Assembly (NCBI GenBank): GCA_016935555.1
Contig: JAFGQR010000163.1
Location: 21,963 to 85,962 of the forward strand
Direction: 5' to 3'
Source of the DNA: Verrucomicrobiota bacterium
GTDB taxonomy: Bacteria; Verrucomicrobiota; Verrucomicrobiia; Limisphaerales; JAFGQR01
DNA length: 64,000 bases
In this document: piece after piece, positions 54,396 through 62,508 of the stretch
How positions within the stretch are numbered: position 1 is the stretch's first letter
Layout of the letters: each line of letters begins with the position of its first letter
Translations under genes and position numbers: made by a program
The notes under the pieces: model-generated
What the model was told of the DNA's origin: nothing
What the model saw: only the letters and a program-made list of their open reading frames with translations
Databases searched by the model: none

Positions 54396-55301
54396 ATGAG
54401 CAGCGGCCGGACATTCTTCGCAAAAAATCGCCGGTCCTCCGGAAAACCAAAGGGCACTTCGCCCGAAGTGATCCTGCGCAAGATGTGCATTTTCTGCGAA
54501 AAGCGGGGCAAATCCTATCCTGTCCCGGCATTGCTGATTCTGGCCAACCGGGCGGGATTTTTGTGGCTGTCCAAGTTATTTGCCCGATGCGCCCTGAAAA
54601 CCAGCGAGACAAAGCCGCCATTCGGCGATCCAGATGACTACGAACTCGTTGACCACATCGGCCACCCCGAGATCAACTCCATTCACAGCGACGAACTTCC
54701 CCTTCGCTTGGGTGTTCTGACCGCGAAAAACCGGCGCGCTGTGTTCAAGAGATACAGCATTAGGGCGCACAAGCCTTTCAAAGGCGATTTGATCCGTCAG
54801 TATCAACGGCAGATCGCCGAGGTTAGGCCCCAGTGGCGACAAGAGCTGGCGTTCGATCGACAATGCGCGAAGGACCAGGAGAAGGGGAAACGGCGATGGA
54901 AGAAGGTTTTCGATCAATTACGACGAAAACAAATGCGGGAGGTGAACCAACCGGAACGCTCCCGATCAGGCAAGCCGCCACTCATCCGCCGTCTTTTCTT
55001 CGGCATTGCGGAGCTTGAGGTTTGCAGTGGATTTCGGCGTCCGCAGTATCTCGGGTGTCGCAAGCCATTTCCTGATGGCAGTTTCTTCGGTGCGATCTAT
55101 GTGTTTGCGCGAACTCGGCGCGAAGCCGCCCGGCGTTTTCGCGATGACCTCGAGGCTGCCGGTTACAAAGTCACGAACATATCCGATGTTGCGCCGCATC
55201 GTTCCAATCGGCCCGCCCCGACGCATATCCAACCGGAGGATGTGCTGCGGGCCTGCGACAGCCAGGAGGTTCTTTACGATGGGTTTAGACGGTGGGGTTA
55301 G
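54396..55301 (+). CDS. hypothetical protein, orphan
   Basis: 301 aa, not recognised. It has a CxxC motif near residue 31 (KMCIFCEKRGKSYPVPALL), a strongly charged middle (QCAKDQEKGKRRWKKVFDQL) and a C-terminal part (GAIYVFARTRREAARRFRDD) that suggests a small alpha/beta fold. Base composition is visibly lower in GC than uvrA and the other housekeeping genes, and it sits among gene fragments, so recent transfer is plausible. There is no signal peptide, so it is probably cytosolic. It could be an accessory gene of unknown role or itself a fragment. Confidence 0.55.
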   Translation: MSSGRTFFAKNRRSSGKPKGTSPEVILRKMCIFCEKRGKSYPVPALLILANRAGFLWLSKLFARCALKTSETKPPFGDPDDYELVDHIGHPEINSIHSDELPLRLGVLTAKNRRAVFKRYSIRAHKPFKGDLIRQYQRQIAEVRPQWRQELAFDRQCAKDQEKGKRRWKKVFDQLRRKQMREVNQPERSRSGKPPLIRRLFFGIAELEVCSGFRRPQYLGCRKPFPDGSFFGAIYVFARTRREAARRFRDDLEAAGYKVTNISDVAPHRSNRPAPTHIQPEDVLRACDSQEVLYDGFRRWG

Positions 55302-55420
55302 CTGATTGAACGGGCTGCGCAGGAATCATCGGATCAAGCTTGTCAATGGCGCCCAATTCCGCCTCCTGGTCTTCGCGGGGGGCACCCGCCATCGGCGTGC
55401 GGGTTCCGGCCCACGTCAAT

Positions 55421-55507
55421 CGTCAGGTCATCGGAATCGACCTCGTAGTCGCGCAGTTCGTAGCGGATGCCGAGGGTGTCGAGTATTCGGATGGCGTTGG
55501 TTTTCAT
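55421..55507 (-). pseudogene. N-terminal fragment of YbaK/EbsC-type Cys-tRNA(Pro) deacylase
   Basis: Too short for the ORF track. On the minus strand an ATG immediately follows the stop of the upstream gene and reads MKTNAIRILDTLGIRYELRD then YEVDSDDLT, the usual start of YbaK-family deacylases. Similarity then stops abruptly and the frame runs out after about 25 more codons. In another frame, 55285-55418 reads protein-like sequence (RTPMAGAPREDQEAELGA) that I cannot place. The catalytic core is missing, so it is non-functional. Confidence 0.6.
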
Positions 55508-55963
55508 TCAATCGGCAACGAACACGGCGAAGAATCCGCTTTTGGGTGGGGCTTCGGTTTGAATCGCGTTCCGAGTCCAGAAAGGCTCCGGCTTGGCGCT
55601 GGTCGTGCCGCCGCAGACGATTACCGTCCTGCCCCGGATCGGGCGCGCGTCCACCGCGTGCGTCTCGGCCCCGGCTTGGAGGCGGACGCAGAACACGTGT
55701 GGTTGTCGTTGATGCAGTTCAAGCATCACCGAGCCGTCAGACAGAATGCGCGCACCACGGACGGAATCATTGCTGCCGCCGAGCAGCGAGCAGGTGGTGA
55801 AGCTCGTTTCGGTGATGGCCGCGCTCACGGAGCCAGCCGCGCCCAGGATGAGAGGAAGAATGCTAGGCGTTTTTTCCTCCCCGCGCGCCGTGGCGAGCGC
55901 ACCCGCGGAGAGGGCGAGTATCTTGAGCGCCGTGCGGCGCGGGACCGCGTTGGTGGGTTTCAT
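55508..55963 (-). CDS. short secreted SBBP-like protein (internally deleted paralogue)
   Basis: 151 aa with a Tat-like signal (RRTALKILALSAGALATARG). The body matches the 241-aa protein at 59592-60317: TSFTTCSLLGGSNDSVRGAR and the last about 55 residues (KPEPFWTRNAIQ; SGFFAVF) are shared. About 115 central residues are missing and the join (MLELHQRQPHVFCVRL) is in frame. LLGG..DSV.GA...DG and NAIQ...GFFA resemble SBBP-type beta-propeller repeats. It is probably a secreted remnant; function unknown. Its stop abuts the ybaK fragment. Confidence 0.6.
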   Translation of the reverse strand: MKPTNAVPRRTALKILALSAGALATARGEEKTPSILPLILGAAGSVSAAITETSFTTCSLLGGSNDSVRGARILSDGSVMLELHQRQPHVFCVRLQAGAETHAVDARPIRGRTVIVCGGTTSAKPEPFWTRNAIQTEAPPKSGFFAVFVAD

Positions 55964-56064
55964 GACTGCGATACGGCTTACATGGAGACGTCTTCACCGG
56001 TCAAGGACGATGCGGGACTCCGTCGAATGCGAGCTGGCGAGCGGAGGCGAGCAAGTCAGGGTCG

Positions 56065-56259
56065 CGCAGGGGCAAGACCGCGGCCACGGCGCGTGTCTCC
56101 CAGTCCATCGTCCCCATTCAACTCAAGCAGGGTTGGAATGAAGTGCTCGTCAAACTATCCCAGCGCGGCGGCCATTGGGGTTTCGAACTCGAAATCACCG
56201 ATGCCCGCTTGAGCCGGGCGACGGAGGACCTTGAAGCCAGCGCAGTCCCGAGACATTGA
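56065..56259 (+). pseudogene. 3' fragment of a lost secreted-protein gene
   Basis: There is no start codon, so it is absent from the ORF track. The plus frame reads TARVSQSIVPIQLKQGWNEV then LVKLSQRGGHWGFELEITDA and stops at 56257. The 'LK.GWNEVLVK...G.WGF.L...D' pattern is typical of the end of a beta-sandwich domain in secreted Verrucomicrobia/Planctomycetes proteins. The upstream part of that gene is not present. Confidence 0.5.
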
Positions 56260-56354
56260 GATGCGCTAAGAAAGCTCGGGGATGGCCGAGGCAAAAGAGC
56301 GCCGACAACGGGTGAATGCACTGAGGCACGGCCAAGGCATTGAAAATGTCTTCC

Positions 56355-56505
56355 CATCTGGACCGATCTCAGGGCACATTCCCGATCATGATTCGCCTCC
56401 TTGCAACACTCTTTCTGTTGACGACGCTGCTCACACTGACGGATCGTCTCTTCGCCTCCACAGGCATGGCCCAGTCCGTCCGCACCACGGCCCATCTGGT
56501 CAGCG
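56355..56505 (+). repeat. 151-bp direct repeat, right copy (signal-peptide segment)
   Basis: Partner of 53746-53896. Here the repeat forms the natural 5' end of an intact-looking gene, so this copy is probably the original and the left one the duplicate. Confidence 0.85.
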
Positions 56506-57833
56506 CGGTGCGTGAGGGCGCGGAAGGCGCCACCATCGAGATTGCCGCGGGAACGTATGCGCTGGCCGCCCCGCTCGAGCCCAAAGCCGGAATGACTCTC
56601 AAGGGCGCCGGGATAAACCAGACCGTGCTGACACACGTCGCGTCCTGGAAACCATCCACCAAGACTTTGCCCGACCCGGAAATGAAGACCCAGGGAATGG
56701 ACACCCACGCCTATCTCCTCCGCCTGCAAGACAAGGCGCCGGGCATCACGATTTCCGATATGACGCTGCGCGGTCCGCAGCTTCACGGCGCCATCTACGG
56801 GTGGGCGAACAACGAGCTTCACCTCCACCATCTGCGCGTTGAAGATGTTTTGTGGGCGGGCATCCGAACCTTTCTGATGAAGGGCGCCAGGATCCACGAT
56901 TGCGAATTCATCGACGCGGGCGGTCGCTGGCAACGCGGTGAACCCGGACTCAAAGGAGGCATCACTGGCGGCGCCATTTTTGCGATTTGGATGTCCGATA
57001 CCGAGATCTCTCACAATCGCTTTCGGCGCACCCAACTGGGCAAGGCCGACGAATTCTACGGGATCAAAGGCCGCCAGGGAAAGCGCTGTCGGCTTCACCA
57101 CAACACGATTGAAGTGAACTTCTCGATGGAATTCCCCTTTGAGAACGACGAGGACATGGAGATCGACCACAATATCTGCCACGGCACGGTCTCCATTCCC
57201 AAGTACGCGGGCGGGCCGGTCCCGGCCAGTGGCCGCACGTTCCATATTCATCACAATTGGTTTCGGGACAGCTATTCCATCGAGTTCGTCCGGAACGGGG
57301 TCGAGATCGATCACAACCTGTTCGACTTCGACGCCAAGAAGGATCACGGCAACCTGATTTCCGGCTTTGGAAAAGCGCCGGCGAACGGTCCGGCCAGCTT
57401 TCACAACAACCTGGTCAGCAACCCGGGTCGCGGCGTGATGTGGATCCATGAGCCCTACCGCAATCTCGACATCCGCAACAATCATATCGTGGCCCGAACC
57501 ACGGCCACGCCGCGGCAGGATGGCTTGTTTGGCTTCAATCCTCAGTGTGATTTCCCAACCATTCGCATTCGAAACAACTTCATCGCCTGCGAGGGCCGTT
57601 CGCGCCCGCTGCTGCGCAATGATCCCAGCTGCGGCGCTAGGATTGAGAACAACAGGCTGGTGAACGTGTCCGACACTGAGCGCTACAAGAACCCGAAAAC
57701 CGACGCACCCTGCGGCCTGGAGTCCCCACTCCAATTCGAGTGCGGCGTCCATGGCGAAGCCCGTGTGGATGGGTGGAAGGCGCGAACACCGCCAGGAATG
57801 GATTCCATGTCTGGCGCGTCACCCGCGGGGTAA
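56388..57833 (+). CDS. secreted right-handed beta-helix protein (polysaccharide-lyase-like)
   Basis: 481 aa from the ATG at 56388, chosen because the signal peptide [20 protein letters not shown] starts there; an in-frame ATG at 56346 is possible. After SAVREGAEGATIEIAAGTYA the chain shows parallel beta-helix rungs (ISDMTLRGPQ; IHDCEFIDAG; IHHNWFRDS; IRNNHIVART), as in pectate and chondroitin lyases and other carbohydrate-active proteins. Substrate is unknown. The family-like end GEARVDGWK is followed by about 18 residues that are antisense to the neighbouring gene, so the natural 3' end seems lost. Confidence 0.8.
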   Translation: MIRLLATLFLLTTLLTLTDRLFASTGMAQSVRTTAHLVSAVREGAEGATIEIAAGTYALAAPLEPKAGMTLKGAGINQTVLTHVASWKPSTKTLPDPEMKTQGMDTHAYLLRLQDKAPGITISDMTLRGPQLHGAIYGWANNELHLHHLRVEDVLWAGIRTFLMKGARIHDCEFIDAGGRWQRGEPGLKGGITGGAIFAIWMSDTEISHNRFRRTQLGKADEFYGIKGRQGKRCRLHHNTIEVNFSMEFPFENDEDMEIDHNICHGTVSIPKYAGGPVPASGRTFHIHHNWFRDSYSIEFVRNGVEIDHNLFDFDAKKDHGNLISGFGKAPANGPASFHNNLVSNPGRGVMWIHEPYRNLDIRNNHIVARTTATPRQDGLFGFNPQCDFPTIRIRNNFIACEGRSRPLLRNDPSCGARIENNRLVNVSDTERYKNPKTDAPCGLESPLQFECGVHGEARVDGWKARTPPGMDSMSGASPAG

Positions 57834-59551
57834 AGCACCGTGACAAACTCGTGCTTGGCGCCGGTGGTCAAAAGCCGCACGCCCACGGTGCGCTCGCCGT
57901 AGCCTGAATCACCGCCGCCGCCCCGGCCCTTCTTTCGGAAGCTCCAGTCCAGGCGCTCCACCTTAAACTCACGCGGCGCGGCGCAGAAAAGCGTCATGGT
58001 GCCGAACGTGAAACGCGGCCCGTCCTGCCGGCACTCCTTGCTTTCGACGTGCAGACAATAAGCCGCGTTGAGCATCGGCCCACTCGCCTGGTCGCGAATG
58101 ACAACATAGTCGAGCGGGCCCGCGGCTTGTGCGGACGCGCGGGGATGCTTCACAAACACGATGGTCCGGGTGTATTGCAGTTCCTGGTCGAGCGGGTGAT
58201 ACGGACCGCGCGGATTCCAGGGGACGTCCTCTGGGGTGCGCGGTTGTTGGCGCAGGCGCCGGCGCGGAGCGCGCCGAAAGGGGCGCGAAACGACGGTGAT
58301 GTCGAGGGCGTCCTTGCCGCGCGTGTAATTGGTGTGCGCCCAGTAGCCGCCGTTGGTTTCGCGGGTGAGCCGCCGGAACGCCTGGGTCTGGCCGGCGAAC
58401 GTCACCTTGGTTCCAAGCTCCGGCCGGGCCTGGGCGGCGCCACCCAGCGCAGCCAGTGGATCGCCGGTTTCTTCCCACGGCAGCGGGCTGAGACAGAGCC
58501 AGTCGTTGGGCATCTCATCGGATTGAAAACGGACCACCGGTACGCCGTTACCGGGACGGTAATCAGTGGCCGGGGGAATGTCCGCGCCACAATGAGGTGC
58601 TGGCGGCTGGAGCGGTTCGGCGCCGGGTTCGCCCCACAGAGCGAGACCGGCGATGCCGATGCCAGAGTGGATCGGCGCCGACCAGTTGCTGCAAAAGTGC
58701 CAATTGATGCCCTGATGCATCTTCTTGTGGTGATGCCAGACGTTGTCCGCCACGAACAACAAGTAGCGCCGCACCCGCCGCTTGAAATCCGCCGGCCAGG
58801 CGCCATAGCAAAGGTCGAAGGCCAGTGCCATTTTGGCGGCACGATCGCCCACGTTGTTTCCGTATTGGTCGCAATGCAGCCAGCCGGCCATCAACTTCTC
58901 GACGCCTGGAATGGCTTCTGCGGCAAATGTGCGGTCACCGGTGAGTTGGTATTTCACACCCAGGCCGACTACATCCGATTCCTTCTGGTTGCTCCAGCCC
59001 ATCCTGGCCAGAGCCGCTTCGCCCAACGGCGTTTTGGCCTTCTCGCGCAAGGCGGCCAGCTCGCTTTTGCGGAACAACAGGCGTGGGTGTTCGCCGGGCT
59101 GGGGCGTAACAAAGCCCGTGGGCAACGCGGATGGTTGCGGCTTGCGAGCCGCCGTCGCCTGGCCCGAGACCGGCACGCCGCGAAACGCGCCGGTGTAGGT
59201 TCCAGCGTAGGCGCCATCAGGCAGGCGTTTCAGGTCCATTTCGTAATGCGCGCGTCCGCCGCGGGCCCACGAGCCGCTCTGGATGTCCATTTCCAACCTG
59301 AGTGAGATCTGGTCATCGGTGATCTGGCCGGCCACCACGCGTCCCGGATGCGGGCTGTTGATGTGGAAATCGCCGGCGAACCCCCACACCCGCTCCCAGT
59401 GGTCACGGCTCTTCGTCACATCCAGCACCAGCGTTGGGCCGTCCGGAATGGGCGCATCACGCAGAAAGAGCGCGCCGGGGAGAGTGACCGTTAGCGAGGC
59501 GCCGCTGGCGGCCAACGCGGACTGGGCGGCAAGCAGGGCGGCTGACCACAT
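57683..59551 (-). CDS. heparinase II/III-like secreted protein, altered 3' end
   Basis: I start at the ATG at 59551 (MWSAALLAAQSALAASGASL), a short signal peptide; the track ORF starts upstream inside the next gene. 622 aa. An N-terminal beta segment (GGRAHYEMDLKRLPDGAYAG) precedes an alpha-toroid (PGEHPRLLFRKSELAALREK; VADNVWHHHKKMHQGINWHF) and a C-terminal beta domain (NGGYWAHTNYTRGKDALDIT; LDYVVIRDQASGP), the layout of heparinase/alginate-lyase type enzymes. Likely a secreted or periplasmic polyanionic-polysaccharide lyase; catalytic residues not assigned. After DMESIPGGVRAF the last about 32 residues are antisense to the beta-helix gene, so the end is probably a rearrangement product. It lies 40 bp after the SBBP-like gene. 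Confidence 0.75.
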   Translation of the reverse strand: MWSAALLAAQSALAASGASLTVTLPGALFLRDAPIPDGPTLVLDVTKSRDHWERVWGFAGDFHINSPHPGRVVAGQITDDQISLRLEMDIQSGSWARGGRAHYEMDLKRLPDGAYAGTYTGAFRGVPVSGQATAARKPQPSALPTGFVTPQPGEHPRLLFRKSELAALREKAKTPLGEAALARMGWSNQKESDVVGLGVKYQLTGDRTFAAEAIPGVEKLMAGWLHCDQYGNNVGDRAAKMALAFDLCYGAWPADFKRRVRRYLLFVADNVWHHHKKMHQGINWHFCSNWSAPIHSGIGIAGLALWGEPGAEPLQPPAPHCGADIPPATDYRPGNGVPVVRFQSDEMPNDWLCLSPLPWEETGDPLAALGGAAQARPELGTKVTFAGQTQAFRRLTRETNGGYWAHTNYTRGKDALDITVVSRPFRRAPRRRLRQQPRTPEDVPWNPRGPYHPLDQELQYTRTIVFVKHPRASAQAAGPLDYVVIRDQASGPMLNAAYCLHVESKECRQDGPRFTFGTMTLFCAAPREFKVERLDWSFRKKGRGGGGDSGYGERTVGVRLLTTGAKHEFVTVLYPAGDAPDMESIPGGVRAFHPSTRASPWTPHSNWSGDSRPQGASVFGFL

Positions 59552-59591
59552 TGCGCGGATGCACTCCGTGTTTTCCAAAGCGCTTCTGGAC

Positions 59592-60317
59592 TCATTCCAT
59601 CGTGAACACCGCGAAGAATCCGCTGTTCGGTGGCGCCTCCGATTGAATGGCGTTTTGGGTCCAGAATGGCTCGGGCTTCGTGCTGGTGGAACCGCCGCAA
59701 ATAACCACGGTCTTTCCATTAACCAGGCGCACATCCACCGCGTGCGTCACCGCGCCCGGTTGCAGTCGAGCGCAGAACAGGCGGGTGTCCAAGGCGGGAT
59801 TCAATCCCAGCAGAAATCCGCCACCCGCATAATCCCCAGTGCCCGGCGGCGTGAATGAAACGGGCAATCCGGAAGCGGCAGTACCACCGACAAACAGACT
59901 GCCATCCGCTCCGGCAGCAATGGTGCCATTTTTCACCCGCACCGCGTTGGCCCGGCCACTGGAGAGCCGCCCGGTAAATTCCTGTCCGCGCAGATCCTTA
60001 TCCTGCGCATCGAGCGCTAGATCCCGCACCTCGTCTGCCACGGGCCGAGCCGACAGCAGTCGGGTTCCGCCGGGCGTGAGGCGCACGACCATTCCCTTGC
60101 CGGCGGTTGTTGCGCCACTCGCCGAAACGGCCACCGGCCCGGCGGAAACATTGGCCGCCAGCACGATGGAACCGTCCGATTGAATTCGAGCGCCGCACAC
60201 GGAGTCTGCGGCTCCGCCCAGCAGCGAGCAGGCGGTGAAATGGTTTTCGGTGACGGCGGCGCCGGCCGTGATACCAGCGACAAGCGACAGCAGGAGGATT
60301 CGTGGAAGGCGTTTCAT
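59592..60317 (-). CDS. secreted SBBP-like protein (full-length paralogue)
   Basis: 241 aa with a signal peptide (RILLLSLVAGITAGA). Repeating features ENHFTACSLLGGAADSVCGA, IQSDGSIVLAANVS and DTRLFCARLQPGAVTHAVDV, and the ending TQNAIQSEAPPNSGFFAVF, are reminiscent of SBBP beta-propeller repeats. Known SBBP proteins are much longer, so this may be one or two blades only, or truncated. It precedes the heparinase-like gene on the same strand and is divergent from the mannanase gene, so it is probably a secreted partner of the polysaccharide enzymes. Confidence 0.65.
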   Translation of the reverse strand: MKRLPRILLLSLVAGITAGAAVTENHFTACSLLGGAADSVCGARIQSDGSIVLAANVSAGPVAVSASGATTAGKGMVVRLTPGGTRLLSARPVADEVRDLALDAQDKDLRGQEFTGRLSSGRANAVRVKNGTIAAGADGSLFVGGTAASGLPVSFTPPGTGDYAGGGFLLGLNPALDTRLFCARLQPGAVTHAVDVRLVNGKTVVICGGSTSTKPEPFWTQNAIQSEAPPNSGFFAVFTME

Positions 60318-60583
60318 GGCAAAGTGGAGACTGCTCGCGTTTTCCGTTGCATCGTGATCTGAAGCGATCGTTGCTCCGTTTCCCTTGGTGGCGCAAGTCT
60401 GGACCGCAGCGGTTGGTTGTTTTCGCGATCGCAGTTTTTGGTGCTTTGATTAATAATCGTCAGCGCTTGCTGACCCGCGCGGCTCTGCTGGGAACCTCCG
60501 CCAAACCGAGCGGCAACCGCGACATTTGCGAATTGAGTAAAGCGCCGTTCTCGGAACATAATCCCGACGTGAACGCGAACCCG
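60318..60583. promoter_or_regulatory. divergent regulatory region
   Basis: 266 bp between the divergent SBBP-like and mannanase genes. It has an AT-rich core (tttgattaataatcgtcag) and two palindromes (60448-60458 gatta-a-taatc; 60459-60474). It is the likely control region for both directions; no -35/-10 pair is clear enough to fix. Confidence 0.45.
60459..60474. promoter_or_regulatory. 16-bp hyphenated palindrome gtcagc-gctt-gctgac
   Basis: Perfect 6-bp arms around gctt, about 110 bp upstream of the mannanase start and directly beside the AT-rich core. Size and symmetry fit a dimeric repressor site (LacI-like in style), without proof. Confidence 0.45.
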
Positions 60584-62434
60584 ATGATGCAAAAGCTCAA
60601 GCCCTTTCTCGTCCGCTCCTCGCTGGCCGTCTGGCTTGCCAGCACGCCTGGGATGGCCGCGGAACCCGCCAATCCCGACCTCATCCCCGAAGCCCGCAAG
60701 GTGCTGGAGTATCTGGAGTCGGCCTACGGCGAGAAGACACTGACCGGCATGTCGAGTTACGGCGGCTGGCGGCCCGTTTATGAAATGAGCGGACGCGCGC
60801 CCGCCATTTATGGCAACGACGCCTTCGGCTGGAACAAGCCCAAGTGGGGCGCCAGTTATTGCAAAGTGCTCCAAGGCGCCATTGACTCGACTCGAGACTG
60901 GTGGCTGGTGAAAGGCGGCATTCCCCAGATGCAATTCCACTGGGGCAAGCCCGGCGATCCCGACGGTTCCGCCTGGGTAAGTGGCAATAAGGGCACCGGA
61001 CCAGTGGACATGAGCAAGTTCATCACCCCCGGCACCACCGAGCACACGGCAGCCATGGAGGACCTGAAGCGGACTGCGGATTACCTTGAGCAACTCACCC
61101 GGGCGCGCGTGCCTGTGCTCTGGCGGCCGTTCCATGAAATTGACGGCGGCTGGTTTTGGTGGACGGACAAGGAGAACCCCGAGAACACGGCAGCCGCCTG
61201 GCGAATGATGTTCGACTACTTCGTCAAGGAACGGCGGCTGCACAATCTCATTTGGGTCTTCAACCCCGGCGTTCACGCCGGCGGTTATCAGCAATGGCTG
61301 CGGAAGGAGAAACGCGCCGCCACGCTGGCGGACGAAATCGCCTTCCGCAAACGCTATTATCCCGGCAGCGACTACGTGGACCTCGCCGGCATCGACATCT
61401 ATCCCAATCCCGGCCAGGGCTACGGTAACCCGACCCATGACACCTATCGCAAGGCATGGGATATCATGAAACAGGTTGCGCCCGGCAAGGTCCTGGCGCT
61501 CTGCGAGACCGCCGCGCTCGTGGACCCGGACACGCTGCAACAGGACGGCCCAGCCTGGCTGTATGTGTTGCCTTGGTTTGCCGGTGGCGCCAATCCGCCG
61601 GAGTGGATTCGGTCGTCGTTCAACCACGCGCAGTACCTCACGCTGGATGAACTGCCACTGCTCTCCGTGCACAACGTCGCCCCCCACGTCCGCCTGGTTG
61701 AGCTCATTGACGGCTTCGAAGCAGGGAGCAGTCTCGACCTCAAAGCCGTGGCCGGCGATCGCAACGGGAATCTGGCAGGAGTCGAGTTTCGCGTGTTGCC
61801 CGGCCCGTGGAAGGACTGGGCGATGCGGGACGGCGACGACCTGGAGGAGGCATTGTCCAACGCCACCAGGCTCGGCGCAGGCGAGATTCGCGGGAAGGGC
61901 GAATACACCTTCACCTGGTCCGGCATTCCGACCGGGCTCCATGATCTGGCGGCGGTGGCGCGAGACACGGAGGGCCGAACAACGGTTTCGCGCATCGCGC
62001 GCGTTGCCGTTGGCGTCACCAATGTGGCGCGTGCCAAGCCGGTCACCAGCTCCTCAGCGGCCAAATCCAATCCGGGCCGCGCTGTGGATGGGGACCTGTA
62101 CCAGGGCTGGAGCGGCGACAAAGAAGGTGAGCAATGGCTTGCGGTGGACTTGGGCAGCGAATTGAGCGTTGGCGCGGCGACCATCACCTGGTGGAAAGCC
62201 TATGCGCGGGTGTATGCCTTCGAAATATCCTCCGACGGCTCGCAGTGGCGGGAAGTGTTCCGCCAACCGAAAAAGACCGGGTATATCGGCGACACCGATA
62301 TTATCCGCTTTGCGCCCGTGACAGCCCGTCACGTGCGGTTGAAGTGCCTCGAACGCGCGACCGACTGGGGTGGTTATACCGTCTATGAGCTGGGTGTTTA
62401 TGAATCCCTGCCCGAACGAGATTCAGCCAGATGA
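60584..62434 (+). CDS. GH26 beta-mannanase-like enzyme with F5/8-type C domain
   Basis: The track ORF starts at 60302 in the intergenic region. I use the ATG at 60584 (MMQKLKPFLVRSSLAVWLAS, signal peptide); a GTG at 60569 is an alternative. 616 aa. The GH26 barrel shows the acid/base motif VLWRPFHEIDGGWFWW and a candidate nucleophile Glu in LALCETAAL, with VDLAGIDIYPNPGQG between. A beta linker follows, then a discoidin/F5-8 type C (CBM32-like) domain from about residue 480 (NVARAKPVTSSSAAKSNPGR; HVRLKCLERATDWGGYTVYE). It likely hydrolyses beta-mannan outside the cytoplasm. Confidence 0.88.
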   Translation: MMQKLKPFLVRSSLAVWLASTPGMAAEPANPDLIPEARKVLEYLESAYGEKTLTGMSSYGGWRPVYEMSGRAPAIYGNDAFGWNKPKWGASYCKVLQGAIDSTRDWWLVKGGIPQMQFHWGKPGDPDGSAWVSGNKGTGPVDMSKFITPGTTEHTAAMEDLKRTADYLEQLTRARVPVLWRPFHEIDGGWFWWTDKENPENTAAAWRMMFDYFVKERRLHNLIWVFNPGVHAGGYQQWLRKEKRAATLADEIAFRKRYYPGSDYVDLAGIDIYPNPGQGYGNPTHDTYRKAWDIMKQVAPGKVLALCETAALVDPDTLQQDGPAWLYVLPWFAGGANPPEWIRSSFNHAQYLTLDELPLLSVHNVAPHVRLVELIDGFEAGSSLDLKAVAGDRNGNLAGVEFRVLPGPWKDWAMRDGDDLEEALSNATRLGAGEIRGKGEYTFTWSGIPTGLHDLAAVARDTEGRTTVSRIARVAVGVTNVARAKPVTSSSAAKSNPGRAVDGDLYQGWSGDKEGEQWLAVDLGSELSVGAATITWWKAYARVYAFEISSDGSQWREVFRQPKKTGYIGDTDIIRFAPVTARHVRLKCLERATDWGGYTVYELGVYESLPERDSAR

Positions 62435-62508
62435 CCCATGCCGCATGATGTCTGAACCCGGACATGCGCGCTCGAGCTCGGCGCCTCCATGTGCTACAAG
62501 CCCTGACC

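Noticed and set aside
55340-56212. 290-aa plus ORF over the short SBBP-like gene
   Set aside because: The minus frame has a signal peptide and a clear paralogue; the plus ORF matches nothing and crosses several unrelated fragments.
58049-59305. 418-aa plus ORF antisense to the heparinase-like gene
   Set aside because: The minus frame carries coherent alpha-toroid motifs and a signal peptide; the plus frame does not.
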